DNA of 64,000 nt, from NCBI RefSeq assembly GCF_007625155.1, contig NZ_VMNK01000003.1, positions 372,001 to 436,000 of the forward strand. Reading direction: 5' to 3'. A program made the translations under genes and the position numbers. A model generated the notes under the pieces. It saw only the letters and a program-made list of their open reading frames with translations, made no database searches and was not told the DNA's origin. The stretch's first letter is position 1; each line of letters begins with the position of its first letter. Of the stretch, positions 1-9,523 are shown in pieces. Origin of the DNA: Denitromonas halophila. Lineage in GTDB: Bacteria; Pseudomonadota; Gammaproteobacteria; Burkholderiales; Rhodocyclaceae.

Positions 1-455
1 TGCACCCCGGACGCAACCGCATTTACAGCTGCCTGGGCGGCAATCACTCACCGCAGGTCGAGTTCTCGCGCCCGACACCGCTGTTTTCAGGCGACATCCT
101 CGCGCTGTGCACCGACGGCGTGTGGGGCCCGGTCGGCACCGAGCCGCTCAAAGCGCGGCTGCTCGACGGCAGGCCGCTCATGAAGAGCATCCCCAAACTG
201 CTCGATGAAGCCGAAGAGCGCGGCGGCGCGCATGCCGACAACCTGTCGATGATCGGCCTGCTGTGGCTGCAGGACTTTGCCGAAACCCTGCCCGACACCG
301 TGTCCACCCAGACCATGGCGATCAGCAGCTTCACCACACAAATGGAAAGCTTCGAGCGCACCGCCGGCAGCGGCGCCCAGGATCTGACCGACGACGAGAT
401 CGAACAGGCCATCTCCGAAATCAACGTCGCCATCAAGAAATTCACCTCCGACTGA
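1..455 (+). CDS. PP2C-family serine/threonine phosphatase, C-terminal part (partial)
   Basis: The reading frame is open from base 3 and ends at 455, so only the last 150 or so residues of the protein are here. The motif CTDGVWG (about residues 36-42 of the fragment) and [10 protein letters not shown] further on match the conserved metal-binding blocks of PP2C/SpoIIE-type phosphatases (T-DG and DN). Such proteins dephosphorylate serine/threonine phosphoproteins in the cytoplasm. The last 60 residues are a hydrophilic tail outside the catalytic fold. It lies 82 bases upstream of rph on the same strand. The family call rests on two motifs; the substrate is unknown. Confidence 0.72.
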   Translation, partial: HPGRNRIYSCLGGNHSPQVEFSRPTPLFSGDILALCTDGVWGPVGTEPLKARLLDGRPLMKSIPKLLDEAEERGGAHADNLSMIGLLWLQDFAETLPDTVSTQTMAISSFTTQMESFERTAGSGAQDLTDDEIEQAISEINVAIKKFTSD

Positions 456-537
456 GGCCCGCGCCTCCCACCGGCAGCCGGCGTGCGCGCCGCTGCCGCC
501 GTCGGCCGTCTCACCCCTTTCACACAGGATTTGCCCC

Positions 538-1257
538 ATGCGTCCCAGCCAGCGACAGCCCCACCAACTCCGCGACATCCGCATTACCCGAGGCTTTACC
601 AAACACGCCGAAGGCTCGGTGCTGATCGAATTCGGCGACACCCGTGTGCTGTGCACCGCCAGCGTCGAAGAGTCCGTTCCCGGCTTTTTGCGCGGCAAGG
701 GCACCGGCTGGCTGACCGCCGAATACGGCATGCTGCCGCGCGCCACCCACACCCGCGGCGCCCGCGAAGCGGCCAAGGGCAAGCAAAGCGGCCGCACGCA
801 AGAGATCCAGCGCCTGATCGGCCGCAGCCTGCGCGCGGTGGTGGACATGAACGCCCTCGGCGAGCGTCAGGTGATCATCGACTGTGACGTGCTGCAAGCC
901 GACGGCGGCACGCGCACAGCCGCCATCACCGGTGCCTGCGTCGCGGTGCACGAAGCGCTCGATGGCCTGGTGCGCCGCGGCCTGCTCACCACCAACCCGA
1001 TGCGCGAACTCGTCGCTGCGGTGTCGGTCGGCATGGTTGACGGTGTGCCGGTGCTCGATCTGGACTACCCTGAAGACTCGGCCTGCGACACCGACATGAA
1101 CGTGGTGATGACCGCCAGCGGCCATTTCGTTGAAGTGCAGGGCACCGCCGAAGGCCACGCCTTCACCCGCGCCGAACTCAACGCCCTGCTCGACCTGGCC
1201 ACCACCGGCATCGCCGAACTCAACGCGCTCCAGCGCGACGCGCTGGCACAGGATTAA
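538..1257 (+). CDS. rph: Ribonuclease PH
   Basis: This 239-residue protein has the usual length of RNase PH, the phosphorolytic 3'-5' exoribonuclease that trims tRNA 3' ends. The N-terminus ([20 protein letters not shown]), the [21 protein letters not shown] block and the [13 protein letters not shown] phosphate-site block are characteristic and intact. The next gene, rdgB, starts 2 bases after the stop, and hemW then overlaps rdgB, so the three are almost certainly co-transcribed. Confidence 0.97.
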   Translation: MRPSQRQPHQLRDIRITRGFTKHAEGSVLIEFGDTRVLCTASVEESVPGFLRGKGTGWLTAEYGMLPRATHTRGAREAAKGKQSGRTQEIQRLIGRSLRAVVDMNALGERQVIIDCDVLQADGGTRTAAITGACVAVHEALDGLVRRGLLTTNPMRELVAAVSVGMVDGVPVLDLDYPEDSACDTDMNVVMTASGHFVEVQGTAEGHAFTRAELNALLDLATTGIAELNALQRDALAQD

Positions 1258-1259
1258 GC

Positions 1260-1862
1260 ATGTTTGACACCGTCGTTCTGGCCAGCGGCAACGCCGGCAA
1301 GCTGCGCGAATTCACGGCCCTGCTGGCGCCACTGGGCATCACCGTCCGCCCGCAGTCCGACTTCGATGTGCCCGAAGCCGACGAGCCCTATGCCACCTTC
1401 GTCGAAAATTCGCTCGGCAAGGCCCGCCACGCCGCACAGCACACCGGCCTGCCCGCGCTGGCGGATGACTCCGGCCTGTGCGTCGACGCGCTGGGCGGCG
1501 CCCCCGGCATCCACTCGGCGCGCTATGCCGGCGAACCAAAATCCGACGCCCGCAACATCGACCGCCTGATCGCCGATCTGACCGGCGAGGACGACCGCCG
1601 CGCCCGTTTCGTGTGCGTGCTGGCCCTGGTGCGCAGCGCCGACGACCCACAGCCGATCATCGCCGAGGGCGAGTGGCACGGCCGCATCCTCGACGCGCCG
1701 CGCGGCACGCACGGCTTCGGCTACGACCCGCTGTTCTGGCTCGACGACCTGCAACAAAGCGCCGCCGAACTCGACCCGGCGCTCAAGAACATGCTCAGCC
1801 ACCGCGGCAACGCCTGCCGACACCTGCTCGAACGCATCCAGGCCCTGCAGGCACAACCGTGA
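1260..1862 (+). CDS. rdgB: XTP/dITP pyrophosphatase (Ham1/RdgB family)
   Basis: The 200-residue protein carries the family signatures VLASGNAGKLREF near the N-terminus, the PALADDSGL block near residue 65, and GTHGFGYDPLFW near residue 150. The family hydrolyses non-canonical purine nucleoside triphosphates (ITP, dITP, XTP) to monophosphates, keeping them out of nucleic acids. Length is normal. The gene follows rph with a 2-base gap, and its TGA overlaps the GTG start of hemW, a common betaproteobacterial arrangement. Confidence 0.96.
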   Translation: MFDTVVLASGNAGKLREFTALLAPLGITVRPQSDFDVPEADEPYATFVENSLGKARHAAQHTGLPALADDSGLCVDALGGAPGIHSARYAGEPKSDARNIDRLIADLTGEDDRRARFVCVLALVRSADDPQPIIAEGEWHGRILDAPRGTHGFGYDPLFWLDDLQQSAAELDPALKNMLSHRGNACRHLLERIQALQAQP

Positions 1863-3067
1863 GTGAACGCCGCATCATCCCGCTGCGCCCGCAACGCCCC
1901 ACCCCGCCGGCCACGCCACAGCTGAGCGCCCCGCCGCCGCTGTCGCTCTACATCCATTTCCCGTGGTGCGTGCGCAAGTGCCCCTACTGCGACTTCAACT
2001 CGCATGCGGTGCACCAGGACGGCATCCCCGAGTCGGCCTATGTCGATGCCCTGATCGCCGACCTCGAAGCCGCGCTGCCCGACGTGTGGGGCCGGCGTGT
2101 GCTCAGCATCTTCATCGGCGGCGGCACGCCCAGTCTGATCAGCGCCGAAGGGCTCGACCGCCTGCTCACCGCCGTGCGCATGCTGCTGCCGCTCGACCCG
2201 ATGGCCGAGATCACGCTGGAGGCCAACCCCGGCACCGTCGAGGCCGCACGCTTTGCCGGCTACCGCGCCGCCGGCGTCAATCGCCTGTCGCTGGGCATTC
2301 AAAGCTTTGAAGACCGCTACCTGCGCGCGCTCGGCCGCATCCATGCCGGCGCCGAAGCGCACAAGGCCGCCGAGCTGGCGCTGACCCACTTCGAGTCGGT
2401 CAACTTCGACCTCATGTACGCCCTGCCCGGCCAGAGCCTGGACCACCTCGCCGCCGACCTGCGCACCGCCATCGCGCTCGCCCCGCAGCACCTGTCCTGC
2501 TACCACCTCACGCTCGAACCCAACACGCCCTTCCACCACAGCCCGCCGGCCAAACTGCCCGATGGCGACCTCGCCGCCGACATGCAGCAACTCGTTGAAA
2601 CGATGCTCGCCGAGGCCGGCTACCAGCACTACGAAACCTCGGCCTTTGCCCAGCCCGGCAAGCGCTGCCGGCATAACCTCAACTACTGGACCTTCGGCGA
2701 CTACCTCGGCATCGGCGCCGGCGCCCACAGCAAGCTCTCCAGCCACACCGGCGTCGTCCGCCAGATGCGCCACAAACATCCGGGTGCCTACCTGGCGGCG
2801 CACGGCCATGGCGATTTCGTGCAGACCGAGCAAGGCATCGGCGTGGCCGACCTGCCCTTCGAATTCATGATGAACGGCCTGCGCCTGATCGACGGCATCC
2901 CCACCGACCTGATGGAAGCGCGCACCGGCATTGCGCTCGATGTCATCGAGGCCAAGCTGATCGCCGCGCGCGAGCGCGGCCTGCTCGAGGTCAGCGGCGA
3001 CACGCTGCGCCCGACGCTCAAGGGCCAACGCTTCCTCAACGATCTGCTGGAGATGTTCCTCGACTGA
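1859..3067 (+). CDS. hemW: Heme chaperone HemW (radical SAM, formerly coproporphyrinogen oxidase-like)
   Basis: The open frame extends far upstream inside rdgB, but the start is taken as GTG at 1859, which overlaps the rdgB stop and gives a 402-residue protein of normal length. SLYIHFPWCVRKCPYCDFNS holds the CX3CX2C cluster of HemW, which binds a 4Fe-4S cluster and SAM. GGGTPS and the HNLNYW block near residue 275 are also typical. HemW lacks coproporphyrinogen oxidase activity in characterised cases and is thought to transfer heme. It is the last gene of the rph-rdgB-hemW unit. Confidence 0.95.
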   Translation: MSERRIIPLRPQRPTPPATPQLSAPPPLSLYIHFPWCVRKCPYCDFNSHAVHQDGIPESAYVDALIADLEAALPDVWGRRVLSIFIGGGTPSLISAEGLDRLLTAVRMLLPLDPMAEITLEANPGTVEAARFAGYRAAGVNRLSLGIQSFEDRYLRALGRIHAGAEAHKAAELALTHFESVNFDLMYALPGQSLDHLAADLRTAIALAPQHLSCYHLTLEPNTPFHHSPPAKLPDGDLAADMQQLVETMLAEAGYQHYETSAFAQPGKRCRHNLNYWTFGDYLGIGAGAHSKLSSHTGVVRQMRHKHPGAYLAAHGHGDFVQTEQGIGVADLPFEFMMNGLRLIDGIPTDLMEARTGIALDVIEAKLIAARERGLLEVSGDTLRPTLKGQRFLNDLLEMFLD

Positions 3068-3190
3068 GGCTGTACGGGAGCTTGGCGCAGCGGCGGGGTC
3101 CCGGCCAGCCGGTGTTTGATTAACACCCGCGCGTCTTGAAGCGTCCTGGCGTCGGTAAACACAGCCAGGGCATGACCCGCAGCGCCAGCC

Positions 3191-4216
3191 TTACGCCTGC
3201 CCCGCCAGCGGCTCGCCCACCGCATCGAGCACTTCCCGAGGCCATTGAACGGGCATAGAGGTCTTGTAGGCGAGGTAGTTGCCGATGCCGGACAGGAAGA
3301 TCATCGGGCCGAAGACGGGGAACAGCAGGATGACCATCCACGGGATGAGCGAGCCATCGCGGAACCACTGCCGGAACCCGCCGCCTTTGTAGTGCGCCGC
3401 CTGCTTGACACCTTCCCACATGGTTTCAGGGCGTCCAACGACGGCCAGCGGCTCGCCCCGCACCACATGCTGCCCACCTTCTTCCATGAAGCGCCGGATG
3501 TGTTCATAGAAGGCCGATGCCAGTCCTTCGTTGAATACAAGAGAATTGCCCAGCGTAAAGGCGTCGATGGGGGTGTCGTCCTCGGCACTGCGGCGCACGA
3601 CGAACCATAGCGAATGCTGCCGCTTGGCGACATTGGGGCCCACGGCGGTCTGAACATGCAACTCGGCGTCGACCAGATCCCAGTCGTATTCGAGCGCCAC
3701 CGTCGGCCAGGGCTTGAACAAGCCCTTGAGGCCCGACTGGGTGTAGCGCGTGATCCGGTACACCTTGCGGTGTTTGCGGTCGAAGATGACGGGGAGGTCT
3801 TCGGGGGCGAAGAGTTCTAGGCGGATGCCCCAGAGGGGGATAACCACAACCGAAACAAACATCATGCCGAGCAACACGACTATGCCGACGTACCCAAACC
3901 AAACGTCAAATTCTGCTGCGGTAATCAGCCCATATACGCAGAAAGCCCCCAACATCAACGCCGACACACACACCCAAAAGAACGCCAACCCCCGCGCGCC
4001 CGTCCCGGTCCGCGTGTACTCAACCGCATCCGCATACGTCCGCTTTACCCACCCCATCGACATCCCGTTCTCGTGCGCACGGGTGCGTTTGTCGAAGCGC
4101 TTGACCACGCCAGAGAAATTGGCGGCTTCCTTGGGCGGGGCTTCGGGTTCAGGGAGATCCGCGCTCACCTGCTGCTCGTGGTGCTCCCCGTGCCGATAGA
4201 GTCTCAATGTCGTCAT
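3191..4216 (-). CDS. DUF6708-like membrane protein, probable T6SS effector immunity protein (copy 1)
   Basis: A 341-residue protein with two hydrophobic segments at about 88-108 and 117-138 and a third at about 298-322. The middle and end (FDRKHRKVYRITRYTQ, FYEHIRRFMEEGG) resemble DUF6708 proteins that accompany T6SS effectors. It is a clear paralogue of the gene at 5403-6419: the first 65 residues and the soluble part are nearly the same, while the membrane segments differ. Its ATG overlaps the stop of an effector-tail remnant, exactly as copy 2 overlaps the intact effector. Immunity function is inferred from this position and from the match between a membrane protein and a pore-forming toxin. 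Confidence 0.7.
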   Translation of the reverse strand: MTTLRLYRHGEHHEQQVSADLPEPEAPPKEAANFSGVVKRFDKRTRAHENGMSMGWVKRTYADAVEYTRTGTGARGLAFFWVCVSALMLGAFCVYGLITAAEFDVWFGYVGIVVLLGMMFVSVVVIPLWGIRLELFAPEDLPVIFDRKHRKVYRITRYTQSGLKGLFKPWPTVALEYDWDLVDAELHVQTAVGPNVAKRQHSLWFVVRRSAEDDTPIDAFTLGNSLVFNEGLASAFYEHIRRFMEEGGQHVVRGEPLAVVGRPETMWEGVKQAAHYKGGGFRQWFRDGSLIPWMVILLFPVFGPMIFLSGIGNYLAYKTSMPVQWPREVLDAVGEPLAGQA

Positions 4217-4395
4217 GGCGCGATGTTAATGGGTTTCTCCAGAGCAGGATTCAAGCTTGGTGTCGTCGCGCTGCCGTCCTGGACCTTGGTATCCGCCTCG
4301 GTCACCACATTCAGCGTCTCCATCAGCGCCGAGTACTCCGCCGGCCAGTCGCCCTTGGCAAAGGGCTTACCATCGCCGCAGTTCCGGCAATAGGT
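4213..4395 (-). pseudogene. Orphan 3' end of the T6SS effector gene (remnant)
   Basis: The minus strand encodes about 55 codons (GDGKPFAKGDWPAEYSALME... to ...PINIAP and stop) that match the C-terminus of the intact effector ending at 6416, with few substitutions. Similarity fades just upstream of the CRNCGDG codons, and an in-frame TAA follows upstream, so no full protein can be made. The stop overlaps the ATG of the first immunity gene by the same ATGA junction seen in the intact pair. This marks a duplication of the effector tail plus immunity gene. Confidence 0.85.
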
Positions 4396-4505
4396 AGGCC
4401 GGCCTTACTTCCGCCCTCCCCCAGATCTGGAGGCAATCGTGCAGTGCCCGGTGGCGAGTCTGCTGGCCGCTCGTTGAAGTCCATGACCACGCACGACACG
4501 GGATG

Positions 4506-5273
4506 TCATCCGGTAAACCACGGCAAATCCCGGTCGAGATCATCGCAAACATGCGGCCGTGTCATCCAGGGCTTGCCAAACAAGCCTCTGTAGGATGTCG
4601 TGCAGTACGTTGTGTCTGCTCGCCAGGGAGGGCGAACGTTCCACGGAGGTCGCGAGCTTGATGTTTGCTGTACCAGATTCGACCATGCGCTCGCCTTGAA
4701 GCGACGAAATCGCCCCGTATCAGCAACAAATTCCGCCTCATAACGATACAGGACACCCGCTTTTGAAGCACTGTAACCCAGTGCGCGCACGGTGGTGGCT
4801 CTTACGGTCACTTTAACGGGACTGCTGCCTGAGACACGATTGAGACGATAAAAGAAACCATCCCCGAACGATCCAAAAAGCACGGAATAGCCAACCAGTC
4901 CAACCAACGCGAACCCGAAAGCCTCGGCAACCAAGGAACGATGCGTAGTGCGAAATGCGTATCCGAGAAGCCCCAGAAGGAGAAGCAAAAAGTAGCCGAC
5001 CAGCCACGCCACGGGAATGTAGTCCACCTCATCGGTTGGTTGATAGTCGACAATAAGGGCAAAGACAGGCGCGGCAACTATGAATACCAGCCCAGGCAGC
5101 AAGAATAAGCAGAACCAAAGCAGGATCACATTCATGGTCGGAAGCACGGCATCATATTCGGCACGCTCTACCTTTACCCTTGCGAGTTCTGCCGCTTGTT
5201 CGGCCGCAAACCGTTTCCGTGCGCGCCCTGCCGACTTTTTGCGTAGCAAAGACCTATGCTTGCTTCCCGACAT
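4506..5273 (-). CDS. Hypothetical membrane protein inside the effector-immunity duplication
   Basis: Not recognised. From ATG 5273 (MSGSKHRSLLRKK) the protein has 255 residues: a basic, charged N-terminus, then four hydrophobic segments within about residues 42-155, then a soluble part (VKVTVRATTVRALGYSASKAG...RYEAEFV) resembling a small beta domain. The frame is open to an ATG at 5384, but that N-terminus looks unnatural. The last 60 residues are rich in W, P and S and could reflect a frameshift or decay. It lies between the second immunity gene and the orphan effector tail and is visibly less GC-rich than its neighbours. A third immunity gene is possible but unproven. Confidence 0.5.
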   Translation of the reverse strand: MSGSKHRSLLRKKSAGRARKRFAAEQAAELARVKVERAEYDAVLPTMNVILLWFCLFLLPGLVFIVAAPVFALIVDYQPTDEVDYIPVAWLVGYFLLLLLGLLGYAFRTTHRSLVAEAFGFALVGLVGYSVLFGSFGDGFFYRLNRVSGSSPVKVTVRATTVRALGYSASKAGVLYRYEAEFVADTGRFRRFKASAWSNLVQQTSSSRPPWNVRPPWRADTTYCTTSYRGLFGKPWMTRPHVCDDLDRDLPWFTG

Positions 5274-5402
5274 CGAATCAGAGAATCTCGAATAGCCGAC
5301 GAACACACCCTTGGGACCGCGGCATGCGAGGCTTGGAAACACAACGCATGACGCCAATACCGGCGCGGTGCAGTAAATCCGCATGGAACGAGTTGCGGCA
5401 AC

Positions 5403-6419
5403 TCACGTCAGCGGCTCACCCACCGCGTCACGCACTTCAAGGGGCCATTGCACGGGCATAGAGGTTTTGTAGGCGAGGTAGTTGCCGATGCCCCACAGCG
5501 GCAGCATGATCAAATAGGCTGGCGAAGCGACTGCGAGCACGAACGCGTAGAACGGCTCCTCTCTCACCCAGCGGAAGAACGAGCGGCCTCGCAAGGGGGA
5601 CACCTGTGCGATCCCTTCGCGGACGGTCTTGGGGCGCAATACCTTCGCCAGCGGCTCCCCCCGCACCACATGCCGCCCGCCTTCTTCCATGAAGCGCCGG
5701 ATGTGCTCATAGAAGGCCGACGCCAGCCCTTCGTTCAACGCGAAGGGATTGCCCAGCGTAAAGGCGTCAATCGGCGTGTCGTCATCCACACTGCGGCGCA
5801 CGATGAACCACAGCGAGTGCTGCCGCTTGGCGATACCCGGCCCTACGGCGGTCTGTACGTTCAGTTGGGCATCGACCAGATCCCAGTCGTACTCAAGCGC
5901 CACCGCCGGCCAGGGCCTGAACAAGCCCTTGAGACCGGGCTGGGTGTAGCGCGTGATCTGGTACACCTTGCGGTGCTTGCGGTCGAAGATGACAGGGAGG
6001 TCTTCGGGGGCGAAGAGTTCTAGGCGGATACACCAGAGGGGAAAGATTATTGACATGCCAACGAATAGCGCCACGAACGCTACAAGCAGGACAACATCAA
6101 ACACCCCGTCAGTACGCAAGAAATCGCTGACAGTTAGAACGCCGATCGACCCAAATCCAAAAAAACCAACACACCCCCAGAAGAACAACAGCCCACGGAC
6201 CCCATCCCCAGCCCGCGTACACTCAAATGCATCGGCGTACGTCCGCTTCACCCACCCCATCGACATCCCATTTTCATGGGCACGGGTATGCTTGTCGAAG
6301 CGCTTTGCCACGCCCGAAAAATTGGCGCTATTCTTAGGCTGCGCAGGCGTTGCAGGCAGTTCATCCGTGATCTGCTGCTCCGGGTGCTCCCCGTGCCGAT
6401 AGAGTCTCAATGTCGTCAT
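5403..6419 (-). CDS. DUF6708-like membrane protein, probable immunity protein of the adjacent T6SS effector (copy 2)
   Basis: A 338-residue paralogue of the protein at 3191-4216. It shares the N-terminus (MTTLRLYRHGEHPEQQ), the FDRKHRKVYQITRYTQPGLKGL block and FYEHIRRFMEEGG, but the hydrophobic segments near residues 85-135 and 290-320 differ. Its ATG overlaps the TGA of the 1035-residue effector by 4 bases, so the two are translationally coupled. Known T6SS effectors of this class are neutralised by membrane-located immunity proteins encoded directly downstream, which supports the assignment. The effector-copy pairing is inferred from position. Confidence 0.75.
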   Translation of the reverse strand: MTTLRLYRHGEHPEQQITDELPATPAQPKNSANFSGVAKRFDKHTRAHENGMSMGWVKRTYADAFECTRAGDGVRGLLFFWGCVGFFGFGSIGVLTVSDFLRTDGVFDVVLLVAFVALFVGMSIIFPLWCIRLELFAPEDLPVIFDRKHRKVYQITRYTQPGLKGLFRPWPAVALEYDWDLVDAQLNVQTAVGPGIAKRQHSLWFIVRRSVDDDTPIDAFTLGNPFALNEGLASAFYEHIRRFMEEGGRHVVRGEPLAKVLRPKTVREGIAQVSPLRGRSFFRWVREEPFYAFVLAVASPAYLIMLPLWGIGNYLAYKTSMPVQWPLEVRDAVGEPLT

Positions 6420-9400
6420 GGCGCGATGTTAATGGAATTCTCCAGTGCAGGATCCAAGCTTGGTGTCGCCGCACTACCGTCCTGGACCTTGGTGTCCGCC
6501 TCGGTCGCCACGTTCAGCGTTTCCATCAGCGCCGAATACTCCGCCGGCCAGTCGCCCTTGGCGAAGGGGTCGCCATCGCCGCCGCCGGTGCCGAAATAGG
6601 TGCGCCGAATCCAGTTCTGCAAGGGTGTTGGAGTCATGAGGATCGCGCCCACCTCGAAGATCAGCCCGGCCCCGAGCAGGATCAGGCCCCATCCACTGAC
6701 GGAGATCCCAAACAGGGCCGCTGTACCTTCCGCGCCAAATCGCATCGCAATGGCCCGGACTGCCGCGCCGCCCGCGCCCCTGGCGACCATGCGATCTGCC
6801 ACAACGCCGGCCGATAAAAGTGTGTATGCCCCTCCCATACCAACAAACGAGACAAACGACGCACGATACATAGACGCGACTTCTGCATCCCCCCGCCCTT
6901 CCGCATCCCCCGCCTTCGCCCAAGCCGACACCCCATTCACCACCCCCGCAATCGCCCCCAGGAAGTAGGCAAGGCCGGCCAGGGTCGTGAGCGGGGTGCT
7001 CTCCGCCACCACAATCGGCGCCCGGCTGCGCGCCTCCATCGCCGCTTTGGTCACCACCCCCGACAACTCGAGCAAACCGCCCGTCACCCCGGCGCTGGCA
7101 TCGGCCATGCCGTACCAGGCGTTGCGAACCTCGATAGCGTCTTTGGCATTTTCGAGGTTGTTCAGATTGCTCATCACCCCGGCAGCATTGATGATGATCA
7201 CCCCCAGCGCCAGGCGCCCGTCCAGGCTGCGCATCGCCGCCTTGGCGCCGCTGAACGCTTCGCCGATGCCGGCCGAGGCGCGCGCCACGGCGCGCGATTG
7301 CGCCTGATAAAGTTCAATGAACTTCTCTTCGGAGAGCACCACCGTGGCGGCTGCCGCACCCGCCTGTTGCGCCCGCGAGGCACCGCCGAGCTTGATCTCG
7401 CCATTGCCGTGTTCGATCAAGGCCTTTGTGTCACCACCCATCTCGGCCAGGGTCTTGGTGTCGGTCAGCACGCTCATGGTGATGTTCTTCTGGCCGCCGC
7501 GTTTGAGTCGCTTGAGTTGGTTGCGCGAAACGCCCATGTCGGCGTCCGCGCGCCCGCGCAGCAGGTCCATGGCTTCGTCGATGGGCATGCTTCGGTGGAT
7601 GAGCACCGGCGTTCTGAGCCCGCCGCCTTGCACCACCCCTTGCAATGCCATGTCCAGCGTCTGGCGCACCATGTGGATCGATTGGACCTTGCGCAGCAGG
7701 GCTTTGCCGGCAGCCGAGTCCATCGGCAAGTGCGCCAGGCCGCTGGCCCCGGCGGCGATGGCCGAGGCGGTCTTGGGGTCGATGAGCGCGGCTGCGGCAC
7801 CGGTGACGCTCATGGCGATGCTGGTGGCGTAGCCGCCCAATGCGTCGCCGAGCCAGCCGAAACGTTTGGTGAGCGCGGCGGCGGTGGCGCCCATCTTGCC
7901 TTCGGCCGCTTGCTGGACGACGCCCTTGCCCAGGTCGAGGAGCTTGTCGTTGCGGTTCTCGTGCAGGTGTTCTCCGATGGCGGCGCCGTCCTTGAGCGCA
8001 TACACCTGGTCACTGGCGGCGATGATCTCGGCCTGGTTGCCGACCAGCGCCCGCAGCAGCAAGGCGTCGGGGTTGGCCGCTTCTTTTTGCAGTTCGGCCA
8101 CCCACTGCGTCAGCGCCTTGCCCCGCGTGTAGGGCTGCGGGGTGAGCGCGGCGTCGACCTCGGCGGCGTAGATGAGGCCGGGGCGGTGGGCCATGCGCGG
8201 GTTGTTGGGGTCGGATGGGTCGTAATGGCGCTCGAAGACGCGCTTGAAGGCCGGGCTCTGGCGGGCGCCCAGCCAGTCCAGTTCGTAGGCTTCGAGTGGC
8301 TTGAAGTGGGTTGTTTCGAGCCGTTTGTCGAATGTGTCGATCCACGCGGCGCGTTTTTCCTCATCGTAGTACTTGCTCATGCGCGACCAGGTGGCTTCGG
8401 TTTGGCGGCGGGCCCAGGCCTCGGCGCGCTCTTCGTGGTCGGGGAAGACCACCCGGCCTTGGCCGTGACCGTACTTGAGGCGGTTCTCGCGAGTGTCGGG
8501 CAGGGGCTCCCAGCGCGTGCCCTCGGGCCAGCCGCGCGGGTTGGGCCGCACGCGCATGATGTCCTTGAACTGCCCCCCGCTCATGACCTGAGCGACGGTA
8601 TCCCAACCGCGCGCCAGATTGCCATCGAGCATCACCGACTTGAGGCCCATGAGGGCGTTGGAACTGTTAAGCGCGTGGATGTTGTCAGGCTTTTCCAGTT
8701 CGGTCAGTGCGAGCGAGTAGCGGCGCAGGCGCAGATCGTTCAGCTCGATGGCGAAGCCCACCGGGTCGGCCAGCACCAGGCCAAATTGCTTGCCGGACGT
8801 CTTGGGGTGGGCGGCGGCGATGTTGTTCAGTGCGCTCGCCCAGTCGGAGACCTGCGCCGACGGTCCGTTGCCGGCCGCGTCGGTCAGCGCGACGAACGGG
8901 AAGCGGCTCAGCGCACCGCCCCTGGCCGTCTTGAACCTGGGGATGGCGCACTCGGCCACGTAGGCATTGAGTGACGGCGCATCGGCATCGAAGCTGTTGG
9001 CGGGGCGCTCACCACCGAGAATGGCCGGCACGTCGATGCATTGCATCACCGCCGGGTCGGCCTTGTTTTGCTGCTTGATCGCGTCCGACCACAAGTTGGC
9101 ACTGAAGGCGAGCCACACCTTGCCCGTCTTGTGGGCCTGGGGAATGTGCAGACTGCGCAGCGTCGCCTGGCTGTGGCCTTGTCGCTGGCACACCACCTCG
9201 CCGGCCGTGTTGATCATGTCGGCCATCTCGAGCGGGATCAGCTCGGCCTGATCGGTGACATGGTAGATCTGCCAATGCCTGCCGGCCGACAGGGGCTTTT
9301 CGAAGTAAACATGCAAGTAGCCCTTGCGCAGCAGGCGCAGCACGGGGCGGGCGGTGGTGGGCGAGATGCCGGGGTGCAGACCGGAAACCAAGGTGGCGGC

Positions 9401-9523
9401 GTCGCGCAGCATGTCTGCCACCACCGGCGCGACCGCAATTTCCTTGGCGACCGGCGACGGCCGGAACAGGGCAATCGACAGTCCGCTCTTGGCGCAGACC
9501 TCGCACGTCGGGTTCTTGCTCAT
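6416..9523 (-). CDS. T6SS effector of the VasX/BTH_I2691 type, probable pore-forming toxin
   Basis: A 1035-residue protein. The N-terminus (CEVCAKSGLSIALFRPSPVA, then PVLRLLRKGYLHVYFE) matches the VasX N-terminal region used to load such effectors on VgrG. The long middle part is soluble. Hydrophobic segments occur at about residues 555-590, 774-790, 845-867, 886-907 and 933-961, as expected for a colicin-like membrane-inserting domain. The last 60 residues are hydrophilic and are duplicated at 4213-4395. The gene sits downstream of vgrG and a DUF4123 adaptor, overlaps the latter by 4 bases and overlaps the downstream immunity gene by 4. Inner-membrane permeabilisation of rival cells is inferred from family knowledge. 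Confidence 0.85.
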   Translation of the reverse strand: MSKNPTCEVCAKSGLSIALFRPSPVAKEIAVAPVVADMLRDAATLVSGLHPGISPTTARPVLRLLRKGYLHVYFEKPLSAGRHWQIYHVTDQAELIPLEMADMINTAGEVVCQRQGHSQATLRSLHIPQAHKTGKVWLAFSANLWSDAIKQQNKADPAVMQCIDVPAILGGERPANSFDADAPSLNAYVAECAIPRFKTARGGALSRFPFVALTDAAGNGPSAQVSDWASALNNIAAAHPKTSGKQFGLVLADPVGFAIELNDLRLRRYSLALTELEKPDNIHALNSSNALMGLKSVMLDGNLARGWDTVAQVMSGGQFKDIMRVRPNPRGWPEGTRWEPLPDTRENRLKYGHGQGRVVFPDHEERAEAWARRQTEATWSRMSKYYDEEKRAAWIDTFDKRLETTHFKPLEAYELDWLGARQSPAFKRVFERHYDPSDPNNPRMAHRPGLIYAAEVDAALTPQPYTRGKALTQWVAELQKEAANPDALLLRALVGNQAEIIAASDQVYALKDGAAIGEHLHENRNDKLLDLGKGVVQQAAEGKMGATAAALTKRFGWLGDALGGYATSIAMSVTGAAAALIDPKTASAIAAGASGLAHLPMDSAAGKALLRKVQSIHMVRQTLDMALQGVVQGGGLRTPVLIHRSMPIDEAMDLLRGRADADMGVSRNQLKRLKRGGQKNITMSVLTDTKTLAEMGGDTKALIEHGNGEIKLGGASRAQQAGAAAATVVLSEEKFIELYQAQSRAVARASAGIGEAFSGAKAAMRSLDGRLALGVIIINAAGVMSNLNNLENAKDAIEVRNAWYGMADASAGVTGGLLELSGVVTKAAMEARSRAPIVVAESTPLTTLAGLAYFLGAIAGVVNGVSAWAKAGDAEGRGDAEVASMYRASFVSFVGMGGAYTLLSAGVVADRMVARGAGGAAVRAIAMRFGAEGTAALFGISVSGWGLILLGAGLIFEVGAILMTPTPLQNWIRRTYFGTGGGDGDPFAKGDWPAEYSALMETLNVATEADTKVQDGSAATPSLDPALENSINIAP

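Noticed and set aside
4213..4593. Plus-strand ORF around the effector remnant
   Set aside because: It mirrors the remnant and intergenic sequence; the minus-strand frame shows real similarity to the effector end.
7298..8974. 558-codon open frame on the plus strand opposite the effector
   Set aside because: High-GC antisense frame; the minus-strand effector has clear homology, overlaps neighbours correctly and explains the region.
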